The notes under the pieces: model-generated
Database searches by the model: none
What the model was told of the DNA's origin: nothing
What the model saw: only the letters and a program-made list of their open reading frames with translations
DNA from: Bacillus sp. AFS015802
Lineage (GTDB): Bacteria; Bacillota; Bacilli; Bacillales; Bacillaceae_B
DNA: 64,000 nt
Direction: 5' to 3'
Assembly: GCF_002561455.1 (NCBI RefSeq)
Contig: NZ_NTUP01000014.1
Location: 151,578 to 215,577 of the forward strand
Translations under genes and position numbers: made by a program
Part shown: positions 63,359 to 64,000 of the stretch, piece after piece
Layout: every line of letters begins with the position of its first letter
How positions within the stretch are numbered: the first letter of the stretch is position 1

Positions 63359-64000
63359 ATGAAACAGCCTGTTATCGTATCTGCCGTTCGGACCGCTATT
63401 GCGAAACAAGGAGGAACCCTCGCCAATATGGATCCTTCTTTATATGGAGCTGCTGTGATGAAAGAAGCGATTCAGCGTGCCCATATAAGAGGAGAGGATA
63501 TTGAGGATGTCATCTTTGGGAACTGTCTGGCCGGGGGAGGGAATATGGCAAGGCTGACGCTGCTTGAAGCCGGTTTACCTCTATCCATTCCAGGCATGAC
63601 CATCGATCGTCAATGTGGCTCAGGATTGAATAGCATAGGTCTTGCCGCTGATCAAATCAGGGCAGGGCGCGGAGAGGTCTATCTTGCGGGTGGAACGGAA
63701 AGCATGTCACGTTCACCATATTTACTTGCGCCACAGAGCAGGCCGTACGATCGAATGCCCCCTCAATTTGTAAAGCGAAAACTGTCACCCGATCACATCG
63801 GGGATCCCCCGATGGGAATCACAGCGGAAAATTTGGCGGAAAAGTATGAAGTAACGAGGGAAGAACAGGATTTATTTGCATTTGAAAGCCAACAAAAGAT
63901 GTCCCAAGCGATCAATAATGGATGGTTTAAGGAACAGATTGTCCCTATTTCGATTACGAATAGAAAAGGAGAATCCTATCTTTTCGATCAAGATGAACAT
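63359..64000 (+). CDS. Acetyl-CoA C-acyltransferase (thiolase) 2, cut by the window end
   Basis: ATG 63359 follows AAGGAGAGG. The frame stays open for 214 codons to the last base, so the gene continues outside. The N-terminus [14 protein letters not shown] and the active-site Cys86 in DRQCGSGLNS identify a thiolase distinct from the one upstream. The loop [13 protein letters not shown] follows near 113. The C-terminal His/Cys region lies beyond the window. Confidence 0.93.
   Translation, partial: MKQPVIVSAVRTAIAKQGGTLANMDPSLYGAAVMKEAIQRAHIRGEDIEDVIFGNCLAGGGNMARLTLLEAGLPLSIPGMTIDRQCGSGLNSIGLAADQIRAGRGEVYLAGGTESMSRSPYLLAPQSRPYDRMPPQFVKRKLSPDHIGDPPMGITAENLAEKYEVTREEQDLFAFESQQKMSQAINNGWFKEQIVPISITNRKGESYLFDQDEH

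Overview
The window is a chromosomal segment of a low-to-moderate GC Firmicute of the family Bacillaceae. Gene order resembles the Bacillus subtilis stretch prfB-yvjA-cccB-ftsEX-ctpB-minJ-csbA-uvrBA-yvlABCD-hprK-lgt-yvoD-ppaX-yvoF-hisZGDBHAFI-yvcD-trxB. Strong AGGAGG-type ribosome binding sites, sigma-A promoters, a perfect sigma-W promoter, an SOS box of the Bacillus type and several TTG/GTG starts fit this. Dispersed repeats and accessory genes point to a marine or soil Bacillus relative (for example Rossellomorea-like) rather than B. subtilis itself. The genus is inference. No rRNA, tRNA, CRISPR array, insertion sequence or prophage was seen.

Region 1 (1-20 kb) holds translation, envelope and sulfur metabolism genes. 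prfB has its programmed +1 frameshift. It is followed by yvjA, cccB, ftsEX with an adjacent coiled-coil M23 hydrolase, and a c-di-GMP-I riboswitch in front of an unrecognised 79-aa protein. Next come a methyltransferase, a membrane protein coupled to a TlpA-type thioredoxin, and DUF302. A SAM-I riboswitch controls metY-metX. After ctpB come an SDR, a 60-aa protein, a short PHA-synthase-like protein and a 29-aa ORF, then minJ.

Region 2 (19-35 kb) holds transport, serine synthesis and DNA repair genes. A dicarboxylate symporter and a DUF1206 protein lie on the minus strand. ktrAB sits behind a ydaO-type c-di-AMP riboswitch, followed by serC-serA, an HD hydrolase, csbA and a secreted amidase. 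A dense cluster of DnaA boxes plus a LexA box precedes uvrBA.

Region 3 (35-51.5 kb) starts with a 250-bp repeat element. Then come the sigma-W-driven yvlABCD operon, hprK-lgt-yvoD-ppaX-yvoF, the histidine operon hisZGDBHAFI (no hisC here), yvcD, trxB and a convergent 50-aa Fbp-family gene.

Region 4 (51.5-64 kb) is catabolic and accessory. A DUF3870 gene is followed by a structured, terminator-ended leader in front of glaH (glutarate 2-hydroxylase) and lhgO (L-2-hydroxyglutarate oxidase), which convert glutarate to 2-oxoglutarate. A PAS/AAA+ sigma-54 activator faces a canonical -24/-12 promoter with upstream 16-bp palindromes. That promoter drives a fatty acid degradation operon: two acyl-CoA dehydrogenases, an acyl-CoA ligase, two 3-hydroxyacyl-CoA dehydrogenases and two thiolases, the last cut by the window end.

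The observations most worth following are the unassigned leader RNA of glaH, the DnaA-box cluster before uvrB, the c-di-GMP-controlled orphan gene, the sigma-54 enhancer/promoter pair, the PhaC-like mini-locus and two families of dispersed intergenic repeats.
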